IMG/VR virus record: IMGVR_UViG_3300010354_000089 | Location: 1-63,004 of that record | Origin: a virus | Direction: 5' to 3' (one strand) | Length of the DNA: 63,004 nucleotides | The notes under the pieces: generated by a model | Told to the model about the DNA's origin: nothing | The model's input: the letters and a program-made list of their open reading frames with translations, nothing else | Database searches by the model: none | Shown here: piece by piece, positions 22,349-29,157 of the stretch | Layout: each line of letters begins with the position of its first letter | Position numbering within the stretch: position 1 is the stretch's first letter | Made by a program: the position numbers and the translations under genes

Positions 22349-23020
22349 TTACCAATCTAAGCTACTCGCTGTAGCGGATTGCTCTTCTGTTTTTTCTGCA
22401 TCCCCTAAATAAAATGCTTCTTGTTCAGCATAAGGGACTTGTCTAACCGCAACCTTTTCAAGTTCAAACAATTCAAAGGATGATGAGTCGAAAGGGGTCT
22501 CGTCCTTTGCTAGAGGGATGATTGTATAACTTGTATCGGTCTTTGCACCATTACGCTTGATTCTCCACATCAAATTTGTAATGGAACCCATTTCTCCAGC
22601 GTATTCAATTAAGGTAGGAGTAATTGTTTTACCACTGGTTCCTTGTGAAAGAATGGCTACAAATGGCTCTTCTTTGCCATCATCCACTAGGACGTTTGTA
22701 TAAAGTCTGGTTCTTGCTTTCCAGCCAGCCTTTGGTTCTTTACGGTGATTTTCACAACCATAGCACTTGCCCTGATCTTCCATAGAGCAAAGAGCTTTTC
22801 GTCTGTAATCTTTAGGATTGGTGTGTTCTAATGCAATAAATCCACAACCAAGCTTATCATTATAATTTGGTGAGTCTGGGTCTAACTCTTGTAGAAAACG
22901 AATCTTGACGCTTTCTCCATCTTCAATCTTTAGCCAGCGACCCTTGTTTTCATCTCCGCCGTTATATGCAGGCTTGTCTAGTGCCTTGTTTAGGTCCTTT
23001 AGACCTTTTACTATACTCAT
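22349..23020 (-). CDS. gp32-like single-stranded DNA-binding protein
   Basis: A 223-residue protein. The early part GRWLKIEDGESVKIRFLQEL matches the gp32-type pattern W-x-x-x-x-x-G-x-x-x-x-R-F-L. It continues with a cysteine group (CGFIALEH, CSMEDQGKCYGCENHRK) that would bind zinc in the OB fold, then YTNVLVDDG and FVAILSQGTSG. The C-terminus ends in an acidic, hydroxyl-rich tail (EEQSATASSLDW), as used by SSBs for protein contacts. It binds ssDNA for the DnaE/DnaB/DnaG-like machinery. It has its own promoter and a strong terminator, so it is likely made in large amounts. Confidence 0.75.
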   Translation of the reverse strand: MSIVKGLKDLNKALDKPAYNGGDENKGRWLKIEDGESVKIRFLQELDPDSPNYNDKLGCGFIALEHTNPKDYRRKALCSMEDQGKCYGCENHRKEPKAGWKARTRLYTNVLVDDGKEEPFVAILSQGTSGKTITPTLIEYAGEMGSITNLMWRIKRNGAKTDTSYTIIPLAKDETPFDSSSFELFELEKVAVRQVPYAEQEAFYLGDAEKTEEQSATASSLDW

Positions 23021-23066
23021 TTATATTCTCCTTTATAGTTGACGGTATAGATCCGTCTGTATTTTT

Positions 23067-23075
23067 ATTATATCA
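23067..23075 (-). promoter_or_regulatory. Extended -10 promoter of the ssDNA-binding protein gene
   Basis: TGATATAAT on the minus strand (-10 at 23072-23067). The TGA of the extension is also the primase stop codon. A weak -35 (AATACA) lies 17 bases upstream. The leader forms GACGG-ATCTATA-CCGTC before the AAAGGAG ribosome-binding site. Confidence 0.5.
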
Positions 23076-24071
23076 CGAGTTCCAAGATCTGTATTCAATA
23101 TCTGAAACAGAGTTCTTAATACAAGCTTTTATTTCCTCATCGGTCAAATCGCCAGCATCTTTTGCATCATGTTGGTATATCTTACCATATTCATATGAAG
23201 CCCACAAGAGGGTTTTGTTAAAAAGTTTTGAGCATATACGCTTTCCTAGCTCTCTACCAGCAGAATCCGCATCAGTCATTATTGTAATTTTATTAAAATA
23301 TCTATTTAATAATTTAATGTTGTCATCAGATATATGACCGCCAAGAGTAGCCACAACGTTTGGGAATCCAGCTTGATGAACACGTATTGCATCAAAATTA
23401 GATTCAACAATAATTACATGGTCTCCAATTCTTTTTGCCCTGTGTATATTAAACATGGTTTTATTTTTTGGCAAGTTTGTACTATTCTTAAAAGACTTGC
23501 CTTCAATAGATCTGCCAACAATTCCTACCGCTATTCCGTCTGGGCTGTGTACAGGGGTAACGACCATGTTCATTTTATCAGAATATCCTAATTTAAAATA
23601 ATGCATAGAGTCTTCTGTTATTCCACGAGATATTAAATATTCCCTAGCCTTTTCTGATGATCCAAGACCGTTGTATAAATTATCCAACACATCTTTTGGG
23701 AACTCAATAAAGTCAGGCTTATCTGCAAACATTTCATTTAAAGTATCTTCAAATGCATCATATGTTTGAAATTCATCTGACATTATGTATCTCATTGCTT
23801 GAAAATCATTTTTATCAAGAATCTTTTTTACCATATCTGTCAGTGTTCCAGTTTCTCCACAGGACGGATTAAAGCATATCCAGACACCAGAAGATTTATT
23901 TATGCTACAGCTTGGACTATTTGTATTGTTATGAAAAGGACAATAAAACCCTATCTCAATATTTGTTTCGTGAGATATACTAACTCCAATTGATTTCAAT
24001 ACAGATTTTACTTGGTTGGGTGCAAATTGCGTGGTATCAATTTGTTTTGTGATATTCCTTCCACCTGACAT
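23073..24071 (-). CDS. DNA primase (DnaG-like, zinc finger plus TOPRIM)
   Basis: A 332-residue primase from ATG 24071, chosen because AAGGAGG precedes it. The CHC2-type zinc finger is CPFHNNTNSPSC with WICFNPSCGETG. The TOPRIM domain has IIVESNFDAIRVHQAG (catalytic Glu), VATLGGHISDD and ITIMTDADSAGRELG (DxD). It lacks the C-terminal helicase-binding domain of full DnaG (about 580 residues), as usual in phages. It makes RNA primers for the lagging strand with the DnaB-like helicase encoded just upstream. The gene overlaps the preceding one by 64 bases. Confidence 0.88.
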   Translation of the reverse strand: MSGGRNITKQIDTTQFAPNQVKSVLKSIGVSISHETNIEIGFYCPFHNNTNSPSCSINKSSGVWICFNPSCGETGTLTDMVKKILDKNDFQAMRYIMSDEFQTYDAFEDTLNEMFADKPDFIEFPKDVLDNLYNGLGSSEKAREYLISRGITEDSMHYFKLGYSDKMNMVVTPVHSPDGIAVGIVGRSIEGKSFKNSTNLPKNKTMFNIHRAKRIGDHVIIVESNFDAIRVHQAGFPNVVATLGGHISDDNIKLLNRYFNKITIMTDADSAGRELGKRICSKLFNKTLLWASYEYGKIYQHDAKDAGDLTDEEIKACIKNSVSDIEYRSWNS

Positions 24072-24301
24072 GCCTTCCTCCTTCCAACATATACTCCATG
24101 AATAGTCATTAAAAACTTCCATGTCTCACCAGTAAATTCTACTGAAAAAGCTGGGTCTATGTCAAGAACTCTGACATAACCTTTTGATCTCATCTGCTGT
24201 GTTAACAAACTTTCATATTGAGCTTTTAATCTTATCATATCTGAATCGTCTAAAAACTCTACATCAATTTGAAACCTTTTAATTCTTTTGTGTGTCGTCA
24301 T
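24008..24301 (-). CDS. Small protein of unknown function between helicase and primase
   Basis: A 97-residue basic protein (MTTHKRIKRFQIDVEFLDDSDMI...). A beta-alpha-alpha-beta order is suggested, with two hydrophobic strands (YVRVLDIDPAF and WKFLMTIHGVYVG). It overlaps the helicase gene by 23 bases and the primase gene by 64, a long overlap that supports real co-translation but also constrains its C-terminus. It has no recognised motif. Helicase-primase spacer genes of this kind may adapt the two proteins to each other; this is a guess. Confidence 0.55.
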   Translation of the reverse strand: MTTHKRIKRFQIDVEFLDDSDMIRLKAQYESLLTQQMRSKGYVRVLDIDPAFSVEFTGETWKFLMTIHGVYVGRRKACQVEGISQNKLIPRNLHPTK

Positions 24302-25532
24302 TCTTCATGTTGGGAAGATTTTCGTAAATTTCTTTTACGATACCTCTATTTATATCCCAGTCAAGATAGAAGTCAAATTCATGTCCATGACGATTTTTAC
24401 GACTTACCACTTCAATCATGTTTGTATTTGGATATCTATGAATAGCCATAGCCATGTCAGCATCATACTCAATAGCTTTAGACCAAGCAACCTGAGACAT
24501 CATTGGAGGATCATCTTGGTCAGAGATGTCATCTGCTGTTGCTGCAGTAATATCAATTACTGGAATATTGTTTGCAACAGCAAGGAGCTTGAACTCACGA
24601 GAAATATTTCTATTTCTCTCAACCTCAGAGTTGCTTCTTTTATTATCATTAAAAAGCTGATGGTAGTCTAAAATAACTAGGTCTGGCTTGTGCTGGTCAA
24701 TCTTTCCTTGAACTGTTGCTGGTGTGACTTCCGCAGTGCCTTCATTAGAAATAAGGACAAACGAGTTCTTCCCTTCAAATTTTTTCTTTCCCCATGATTT
24801 GAAATCATCTAAATTAATATCTCCTTTTGATAAATCGCTTGCTCTAAATAATCCAGAACCAAGCATTGTATAAATACGGTCACGCATATTCTCTGGTGAC
24901 ATTTCCAAAGAAATAATCATTGGCTTAAATCCCTGCTCCCATGCTTTACATGCAAGGTATGAGGTAAACCATGTCTTACCTTTTCCTGGCCAACCAATAG
25001 CAACTATAAGGTGTCCTGGTGCCATTCCAGTAGGATATGCTTTATCAATAGCATCAAACCCAGTTAAGATTCCTGGACTTCCGCCCATTGCAATTGATCT
25101 TTCCTTAACAGACTGATAGTGTCTTTCTGCAGATTCTAGGTCTGTAACATCTACGTCTCTTACGTTATTAGTAAATTTTGCAAGTGTTGCTAACTTGCTT
25201 TGCATTTCTGCCAAGACTCTGCTTGCTGCATTTTCTTTTAACAAAGATCCAGATTGCAAAATAACATTTTTTAGTCTGGCTGTTAAGTACTCATTTTTTA
25301 GTTTGTCTAGGTAGTAGCCTGTCTCAGCTTTAGTCTCAACTGGATCAAAGTCCTTGTGCCTTTCCATAAGCACACCAATATCTGGAACTGCTTTAAACTT
25401 ATAATAATATGATTTAAGGCTATCCCAAATATCTTTATGGGAAGTAAATATTTCATCTACATTATCAGCAAGCAAAGTGCTTATATCTTTGTTTTTACAT
25501 ACTGCAGATATTAATTCTGCTTCTGTGTTCAT
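24279..25532 (-). CDS. dnaB: DnaB-like replicative helicase
   Basis: A 417-residue RecA-fold helicase. A short N-terminal helical domain is followed by the linker and ATPase domain: GILTGFDAIDKAYPTG, Walker A GWPGKGKT (residues 180-187), PMIISLEMSPENMRDR (the SLEM motif), Walker B DLVILDYHQLF, and ITAATADDISDQDDPPMMSQ near the arginine-finger region. The family forms a hexamer that unwinds DNA ahead of the DnaE-type polymerase. The next upstream gene may be its loader. Confidence 0.9.
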   Translation of the reverse strand: MNTEAELISAVCKNKDISTLLADNVDEIFTSHKDIWDSLKSYYYKFKAVPDIGVLMERHKDFDPVETKAETGYYLDKLKNEYLTARLKNVILQSGSLLKENAASRVLAEMQSKLATLAKFTNNVRDVDVTDLESAERHYQSVKERSIAMGGSPGILTGFDAIDKAYPTGMAPGHLIVAIGWPGKGKTWFTSYLACKAWEQGFKPMIISLEMSPENMRDRIYTMLGSGLFRASDLSKGDINLDDFKSWGKKKFEGKNSFVLISNEGTAEVTPATVQGKIDQHKPDLVILDYHQLFNDNKRSNSEVERNRNISREFKLLAVANNIPVIDITAATADDISDQDDPPMMSQVAWSKAIEYDADMAMAIHRYPNTNMIEVVSRKNRHGHEFDFYLDWDINRGIVKEIYENLPNMKNDDTQKN

Positions 25533-25846
25533 TCTCCGCCCTCCACAAGCTTCTTTGTTTCTTCACGTAGGTGTTCCCTATGAATCCTATCATTTTCTAT
25601 ATCTCTTTGCATCTTATCAATTCTATCAAAATTATAAAAAAAGAACTGAAGTGGGTGATTAAACTTAGTTGTTTTAAAATAATATTCAATCAACTCTTTT
25701 GCTCTTTCAAATCCAACACTGTCTATAACATCTTGCATAGCCCACTTTTCACGAAACTTATTAAGCTTAGGCTTTTTATTATACTTTTCAACATACAATG
25801 TTTCGTAGAGGGATATCAGAATGTATGGACCTTTATTGTTTGCCAC
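25529..25846 (-). CDS. Helical protein, possible helicase loader
   Basis: A 105-residue basic, helical protein (LNKFREKWAMQDVIDSVGFE, then RAKELIEYYFKTTKFNHPLQ...). The segment ELIEYYFKT...HPLQFFFYNFD resembles the C-terminal part of small phage replication proteins that pair with DnaB-type helicases. It overlaps the helicase ATG by four bases (ATGA), which fits a loader or partner. The family cannot be confirmed. Confidence 0.5.
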   Translation of the reverse strand: MANNKGPYILISLYETLYVEKYNKKPKLNKFREKWAMQDVIDSVGFERAKELIEYYFKTTKFNHPLQFFFYNFDRIDKMQRDIENDRIHREHLREETKKLVEGGE

Positions 25847-26039
25847 TCTTTAGTTCCTCTTCAACCTCACGAGTCTTTTCAATAAGCTTTGACTCAACAA
25901 ATTTATATACTCTTTCAGTTGCAGCATTAACGTTTTCATTAGACCTGACGTCGTCTTCTACTCCGATGCCTATTTTAATTGATTCGTAATTTCCAAGATT
26001 ACGTGTAAAAGAAAGATCAACCTTTACTCTAGTTGTCAC
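25833..26039 (-). CDS. Small protein of unknown function
   Basis: A 68-residue protein starting at a GTG (26039). The GTGA overlap with the stop of the next upstream gene confirms the start. A beta-rich N-terminus (TTRVKVDLSFTRNLGNYESIKIGIGVE) is followed by a C-terminal amphipathic helix (VYKFVESKLIEKTREVEEELK). The order looks like a small dimerising domain. It has no motif for catalysis and is part of the coupled replication operon. Confidence 0.55.
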   Translation of the reverse strand: MTTRVKVDLSFTRNLGNYESIKIGIGVEDDVRSNENVNAATERVYKFVESKLIEKTREVEEELKSGKQ

Positions 26040-26146
26040 TTATGCTCCGCCTTTCTGTGTCTGGATAATGTATCATGACCGAATATGCCCCAACGTAATT
26101 CCATTTCCTTGTTGCATATTTCACATACAACAACTCTACTAGACAT
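26036..26146 (-). CDS. 36-residue C2H2 zinc finger peptide
   Basis: An ATG at 26146 overlaps the previous stop as TAATG and the TGA at 26036 overlaps the next GTG as GTGA. The product MSSRVVVCEICNKEMELRWG, then IFGHDTLSRHRKAEHK, has CEIC and a later H...H (GHDTLSRHRKAEH), the spacing of a single classical C2H2 finger. Single fingers in bacteria and phages can bind DNA or proteins weakly. It is shorter than normal ORF cut-offs but is held in place by coupling at both ends. Confidence 0.65.
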   Translation of the reverse strand: MSSRVVVCEICNKEMELRWGIFGHDTLSRHRKAEHK

Positions 26147-26628
26147 TAGTCCGCCTTCCATACTGGTACGAATCCGCTATCGGTCTTAGTATACAATATA
26201 ATGTTGTGTTTGAAAAGAGCTAGCAATTCCGCCTTAGACGGAATATCTTTAGAATGTCCTGAATCTAATATATGTTCATGAATGTCCAATATGTCCTTTT
26301 CACTAAACAGATACTTTGACCATTTTGTATTTTCTGGATTACTGATTGGATAAATTTTTTGAGGGACACGAACCTTGCCCTCTAATATATAATCCTCAAT
26401 TGTAATCTTATGCTTATTTAAAAGCTCTGCAACCTCATTAATAGTGTATGCTCTAGACATATACTTTTCAACCTGTGCATAAGAATACAACATTCTTTTT
26501 TTATCTGGGTAGCACCAAGCAATTAGTTCATCCTTTGCTCTTGAGCCTCTCAGAACCTTATGTATTTTTTCGTTTAAGAAGAAATACCGTATGTTTTTGA
26601 GTTTGTTTGCTCTTGGTCGTTTAGCCAT
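26146..26628 (-). CDS. Protein with MerR-like helix-turn-helix
   Basis: A 160-residue basic protein. The central segment RAYTINEVAELLNKHKITIE, then DYILEGKVRVPQKIYP, is a winged-helix HTH of the MerR/excisionase type (helix TINEVAELL, turn, recognition helix ITIEDYI). The N-terminal third is very basic (MAKRPRANKLKNIRYFF). The C-terminal part has another amphipathic region (SKAELLALFKHNIILY). It could be a transcription regulator or a replication-origin binding factor. It overlaps the zinc ribbon gene upstream by 55 bases. Confidence 0.65.
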   Translation of the reverse strand: MAKRPRANKLKNIRYFFLNEKIHKVLRGSRAKDELIAWCYPDKKRMLYSYAQVEKYMSRAYTINEVAELLNKHKITIEDYILEGKVRVPQKIYPISNPENTKWSKYLFSEKDILDIHEHILDSGHSKDIPSKAELLALFKHNIILYTKTDSGFVPVWKAD

Positions 26629-26762
26629 TTACCGAACCTATTGCTTTCTTTATTGATCATCCATCTCTTTCCACATAGAATACAGAATAGCTCTATATGC
26701 AGTTTTTGAGAAAAAACTCTATCAACAAAAACTCTACCATTACACCTTTGGCACTTCATCAT
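26574..26762 (-). CDS. Small zinc ribbon protein
   Basis: A 62-residue protein with CQRCNGRVF and LFCILCGKRW, two CxxC knuckles of a zinc ribbon. ATG at 26762 and the next ATG are adjacent codons, so the exact start is uncertain by one residue. It overlaps the metallophosphoesterase stop by four bases and the HTH gene by 55 bases. Likely a nucleic-acid or RNA-polymerase interacting ribbon, not further assignable. Confidence 0.6.
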   Translation of the reverse strand: MMKCQRCNGRVFVDRVFSQKLHIELFCILCGKRWMINKESNRFGKWLNDQEQTNSKTYGISS

Positions 26763-27559
26763 AACTTAAACACCTTCCCATCTACAACACAAGAATAATC
26801 TGGGGCTACGTGAATCATTTGAATATGAGGGTAGTCATTTACAATATGAGCAATTGCAAATCCCTTTTGCCAATCATGATGTTGTGTATACTTCATGCCT
26901 GGGCCTTTTTCATCACACATGTGACCGATTTCGTAGCCACGAAGAGTTTCTCCATCTCCATTATTTCTTAATTCATAAGTTACAAGGTGAGATGCAATTC
27001 TATGAGAATGTCCACGAATTAAAGATACCTGTAAGTCTTCCATATCTTTACGAACAGACCCAGTTGCAGCAATTGAAATTCCATGATGAACATGGATGTC
27101 CCCAAAGCGACGCTTAGGAAGTTCATTATAATAAATATATTCATATCCCAATGAGTCTAATGACCAAAGAGATTCTGGTGTTACCTCGTTTATATAGTCT
27201 GGAAGCTTTGCATCCACATAATTAAAAATTCTTACGTCATGGTTTCCGAGTGCTGAAAATAACTGTGCGTCGGGAAGCATCTCACGAGTCTTTGCATAAA
27301 AATCTCTTGCGCCTTTTGCTTCATGTCGCATCATTGGAACAATAAGATCTTTACTGTCAGTCTTATGTAAATTTAAAAATTCTGCAGAACGACCTTCAGT
27401 ATACTTGCTATAGCATGCTTGATCATCTGTATCTCCAAGATAATCTACAACGTCTGGCTTAAACCACTTCATTACCTTAAACCAAAGCTCAATCATCTTG
27501 TCATCTTGATATGGGAATTGCTGATCGGATGATAGCATCCACTTTAAATCGTTGCTCAT
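26759..27559 (-). CDS. Calcineurin-like metallophosphoesterase
   Basis: A 266-residue protein with all blocks of the superfamily in order: SSDQQFP (first Asp of the metal site), VDYLGDTDDQ (GDxxD), SALGNHD (GNHD), IHVHHG (H), and RGHSHR (GHxH). The full set implies a dinuclear metal site. Substrates in the superfamily include nucleic acids, nucleotides and phosphoproteins; phage members often act in DNA repair or end processing. It begins the replication operon, after a terminator that separates it from the virion genes. Confidence 0.88.
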   Translation of the reverse strand: MSNDLKWMLSSDQQFPYQDDKMIELWFKVMKWFKPDVVDYLGDTDDQACYSKYTEGRSAEFLNLHKTDSKDLIVPMMRHEAKGARDFYAKTREMLPDAQLFSALGNHDVRIFNYVDAKLPDYINEVTPESLWSLDSLGYEYIYYNELPKRRFGDIHVHHGISIAATGSVRKDMEDLQVSLIRGHSHRIASHLVTYELRNNGDGETLRGYEIGHMCDEKGPGMKYTQHHDWQKGFAIAHIVNDYPHIQMIHVAPDYSCVVDGKVFKL

Positions 27560-27572
27560 TAGTTACCTTAAT

Positions 27573-27621
27573 ATTAAAAAAGTCACGGTGCGTGACTTTA
27601 ATGCTACAGGAATTGTAGCAT
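27573..27621 (-). terminator. Double-hairpin terminator at the end of the virion gene region
   Basis: Two hairpins on the minus strand: ATGCTACA-ATTCC-TGTAGCAT (27621-27601) and then AAAGTCAC-GCACC-GTGACTTT (27599-27579) followed by a run of U (TTTTTT). The second is a classic rho-independent terminator. It ends the tail/fibre transcript before the metallophosphoesterase gene. Confidence 0.8.
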
Positions 27622-27641
27622 ATAGTTTTGGGTTGTCAATA

Positions 27642-28088
27642 CTATACAGAAGCTATAGCAAAGTAATGTAATTTAACTCCAGTAAAAGTTCTTAAAGATG
27701 TAGCAACTGAAGTCTTTTCTGTTCCTGCAACTCTATTAAAAGCAAAAGTAAATCCAGTATTACTATACCCTGGCTTTAAATATCCAATTAGATCTGCGTC
27801 GCCATAACTTGTCTCAATCGTACAGATAATTGCTGCTGGTGTGCTTGTTAGAGGGTTTTTAAATGTTACTGATTTTGTTATTTCTTTATCTACAATATTT
27901 AAGTTTCCAATATTTGCTATGCCTGCGGTCATTCTTTGTGCAATTGCAGTATTTGCTAAATTGCTGTACTGACTTGGAAGTGTTAATGTTTCAGCATTAA
28001 TTTGATTTAAATATGTTACTAATTGATTTAATTTAGTAGCATCAAGCGGTGCGCCTGGATCAAATGTTAGATTTATTGGGGTAGGCAT
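27642..28088 (-). CDS. Putative tail fibre tip or lectin-like structural protein
   Basis: A 148-residue protein. The N-terminal part has a coiled-coil-like LDATKLNQLVTYLNQINAET. The C-terminal domain has KSVTFKNPLTSTPAAIICTI then GYSNTGFTFAFNRV. The order F-x-x-P-x-x...P-x-x...tGF resembles H-type lectin-like tail-tip domains of phage fibres, which bind glycans as trimers. It is the last gene before the virion-region terminator and starts after GAAGGAGATG. A receptor-binding role is suggested but not proven. Confidence 0.45.
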   Translation of the reverse strand: MPTPINLTFDPGAPLDATKLNQLVTYLNQINAETLTLPSQYSNLANTAIAQRMTAGIANIGNLNIVDKEITKSVTFKNPLTSTPAAIICTIETSYGDADLIGYLKPGYSNTGFTFAFNRVAGTEKTSVATSLRTFTGVKLHYFAIASV

Positions 28089-28480
28089 AGTTCATCTCCT
28101 TCATCATGCATTGCTGCATCAACCTTACTTACTTCTATAATCTTAGATCTATCAAGACCATATCTTACGAATACTTCTGGGTCCGTAATGTGCCTTCTTT
28201 TATTCTGAGATATCAAATACAGTTTACCATCTGATATATCTTTAATCAAAGTGCCATCCCTAAACCCTAATTTACCAGCCAATTTAAAATTTTTAATAGC
28301 TGAGTCTGTTGCATTTACCGTAGGAAAGCTCCATGAGGTTGCTGCTTTATCAGATATTAACTTAAACCTTTTACCGTCTTTAATCCAATAAGTTCCGCTT
28401 TCAGTTCTTATTGCAAGACCAGATGGGAAATTAGTTGGTGACGTTATTAAGGGACTGGGAGTACTCTTGAATAGCCTCAT
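28073..28480 (-). CDS. Small structural protein of unknown function
   Basis: A 135-residue protein from ATG 28480, preferred to the ATG at 28498 because AAAAGG lies six bases upstream. It contains repeats of a short beta motif: SGTYWIKDGKRFKLIS and DGKLYLISQNKRRHI, i.e. (G)-x-x-x-Y-x-I-x-x-x-K-R-x-I, seen in beta-rich phage virion proteins. It overlaps its upstream neighbour by 50 bases and the next gene by 16. No enzyme motifs. Confidence 0.5.
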   Translation of the reverse strand: MRLFKSTPSPLITSPTNFPSGLAIRTESGTYWIKDGKRFKLISDKAATSWSFPTVNATDSAIKNFKLAGKLGFRDGTLIKDISDGKLYLISQNKRRHITDPEVFVRYGLDRSKIIEVSKVDAAMHDEGDELCLPQ

Positions 28481-28613
28481 CTTTAGCCTTTTTTTCATCT
28501 ATAAGCTGTGTAATCTCTGCTCGCAATATAGCAATTTGGACTTCGTAGTTTGAAACTAGTTCTCCAATTTTTTGCTGCAGCGCTGCCACAACTAGTTCTG
28601 CTTTGTCTGCCAA
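28431..28613 (-). CDS. Short coiled-coil protein
   Basis: A 60-residue protein that begins with TTG (28613) and is one continuous amphipathic helix (AALQQKIGELVSNYEVQIAIL then RAEITQLIDEKKAKDEAI). Short coiled-coil proteins in this position may trimerise a fibre or act as chaperones. A TAGAAT box ten bases before the start may be a promoter. Real coding is supported by its position between related genes. Confidence 0.5.
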   Translation of the reverse strand: MADKAELVVAALQQKIGELVSNYEVQIAILRAEITQLIDEKKAKDEAIQEYSQSLNNVTN

Positions 28614-28629
28614 AATAGTCTCTATTCTA

Positions 28630-28848
28630 TTATGCTTCTAGCTCAGCCTTTGCTGCAAGAAGTGCATTCTTTTTTGTTGTTACAGCAGTAACCTTAGCTT
28701 GTACGCTAGAGATTACAGCTTGGTCTACTGGTGTTACAGCATTAGCTTCAATTAAATCTAACTCATAATTAAATAATGAGTATTCAACTGTCTTTAAATG
28801 CTGATCAATGATAGCAATTTTTTCTTCTGGTGTTAACTCTACTGTCAT
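28630..28848 (-). CDS. Small coiled-coil protein, paralogue A
   Basis: A 72-residue protein (MTVELTPEEKIAIIDQHLKT, then a second helix with AKVTAVTTKKNALLAAKAEL). It forms a helix-turn-helix hairpin of two amphipathic helices. It is paralogous to the gene at 28880-29110, which has the same start (M[T/S]xELTxE[E/D]K), the same YN-Y-[E/D]LDL segment and a similar second helix. It has its own promoter, so it may be made in quantity. Possibly a fibre chaperone or structural trimer. Confidence 0.6.
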   Translation of the reverse strand: MTVELTPEEKIAIIDQHLKTVEYSLFNYELDLIEANAVTPVDQAVISSVQAKVTAVTTKKNALLAAKAELEA

Positions 28849-28865
28849 GTCTACCCTCCTTCTGT

Positions 28866-28894
28866 ATTATATCAGTATCTTAGCTATTTGACAA
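28866..28894 (-). promoter_or_regulatory. Promoter of coiled-coil paralogue A
   Basis: TTGTCA (-35, 28894-28889), 17 bases, TGATATAAT (-10 at 28871-28866). The -35 lies inside the 3' end of paralogue B. The leader of about ten bases still contains GGAGG. Confidence 0.6.
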
Positions 28895-29110
28895 TAGCTG
28901 GTCTTTTTCAGCCTGTAAAAAAGCTAATTTAAGCAAAGCATTTGATTTATATAACTGTATATTCTGTACTGGCTCTCTATCAGGATCCACCCCTTGCTCT
29001 AAGGCGAACATTTGAAGGTCTAGGTCATAGTTATATATAGTTTCATTCAAGAATCTAATTTTAGAATCAAGAATAAATAATTTATCTTCTAGTGTCAGCT
29101 CTGTGCTCAT
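28880..29110 (-). CDS. Small coiled-coil protein, paralogue B
   Basis: A 76-residue protein (MSTELTLEDKLFILDSKIRF, then YNYDLDLQMFALEQGVDPDREP and a final helix KSNALLKLAFLQAEKDQLL). It matches paralogue A in length, order and the ELTxEDK/YxYDLDL landmarks, so the two arose by tandem duplication. Its own promoter (29129-29157) and AAGGAG site precede it. Likely small virion or assembly protein near the fibres; function unknown. Confidence 0.6.
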   Translation of the reverse strand: MSTELTLEDKLFILDSKIRFLNETIYNYDLDLQMFALEQGVDPDREPVQNIQLYKSNALLKLAFLQAEKDQLLSNS

Positions 29111-29128
29111 TTAATCTCCTTTTGATTA

Positions 29129-29157
29129 AGTATATCATTTTAAATTCCAGCTGTCCA
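29129..29157 (-). promoter_or_regulatory. Promoter of coiled-coil paralogue B
   Basis: TGGACA (-35, 29157-29152), 17 bases, TGATATACT (-10 at 29134-29129). It overlaps the 3' end of the large fibre gene. The spacing and extended -10 match the promoter of paralogue A. Confidence 0.55.
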
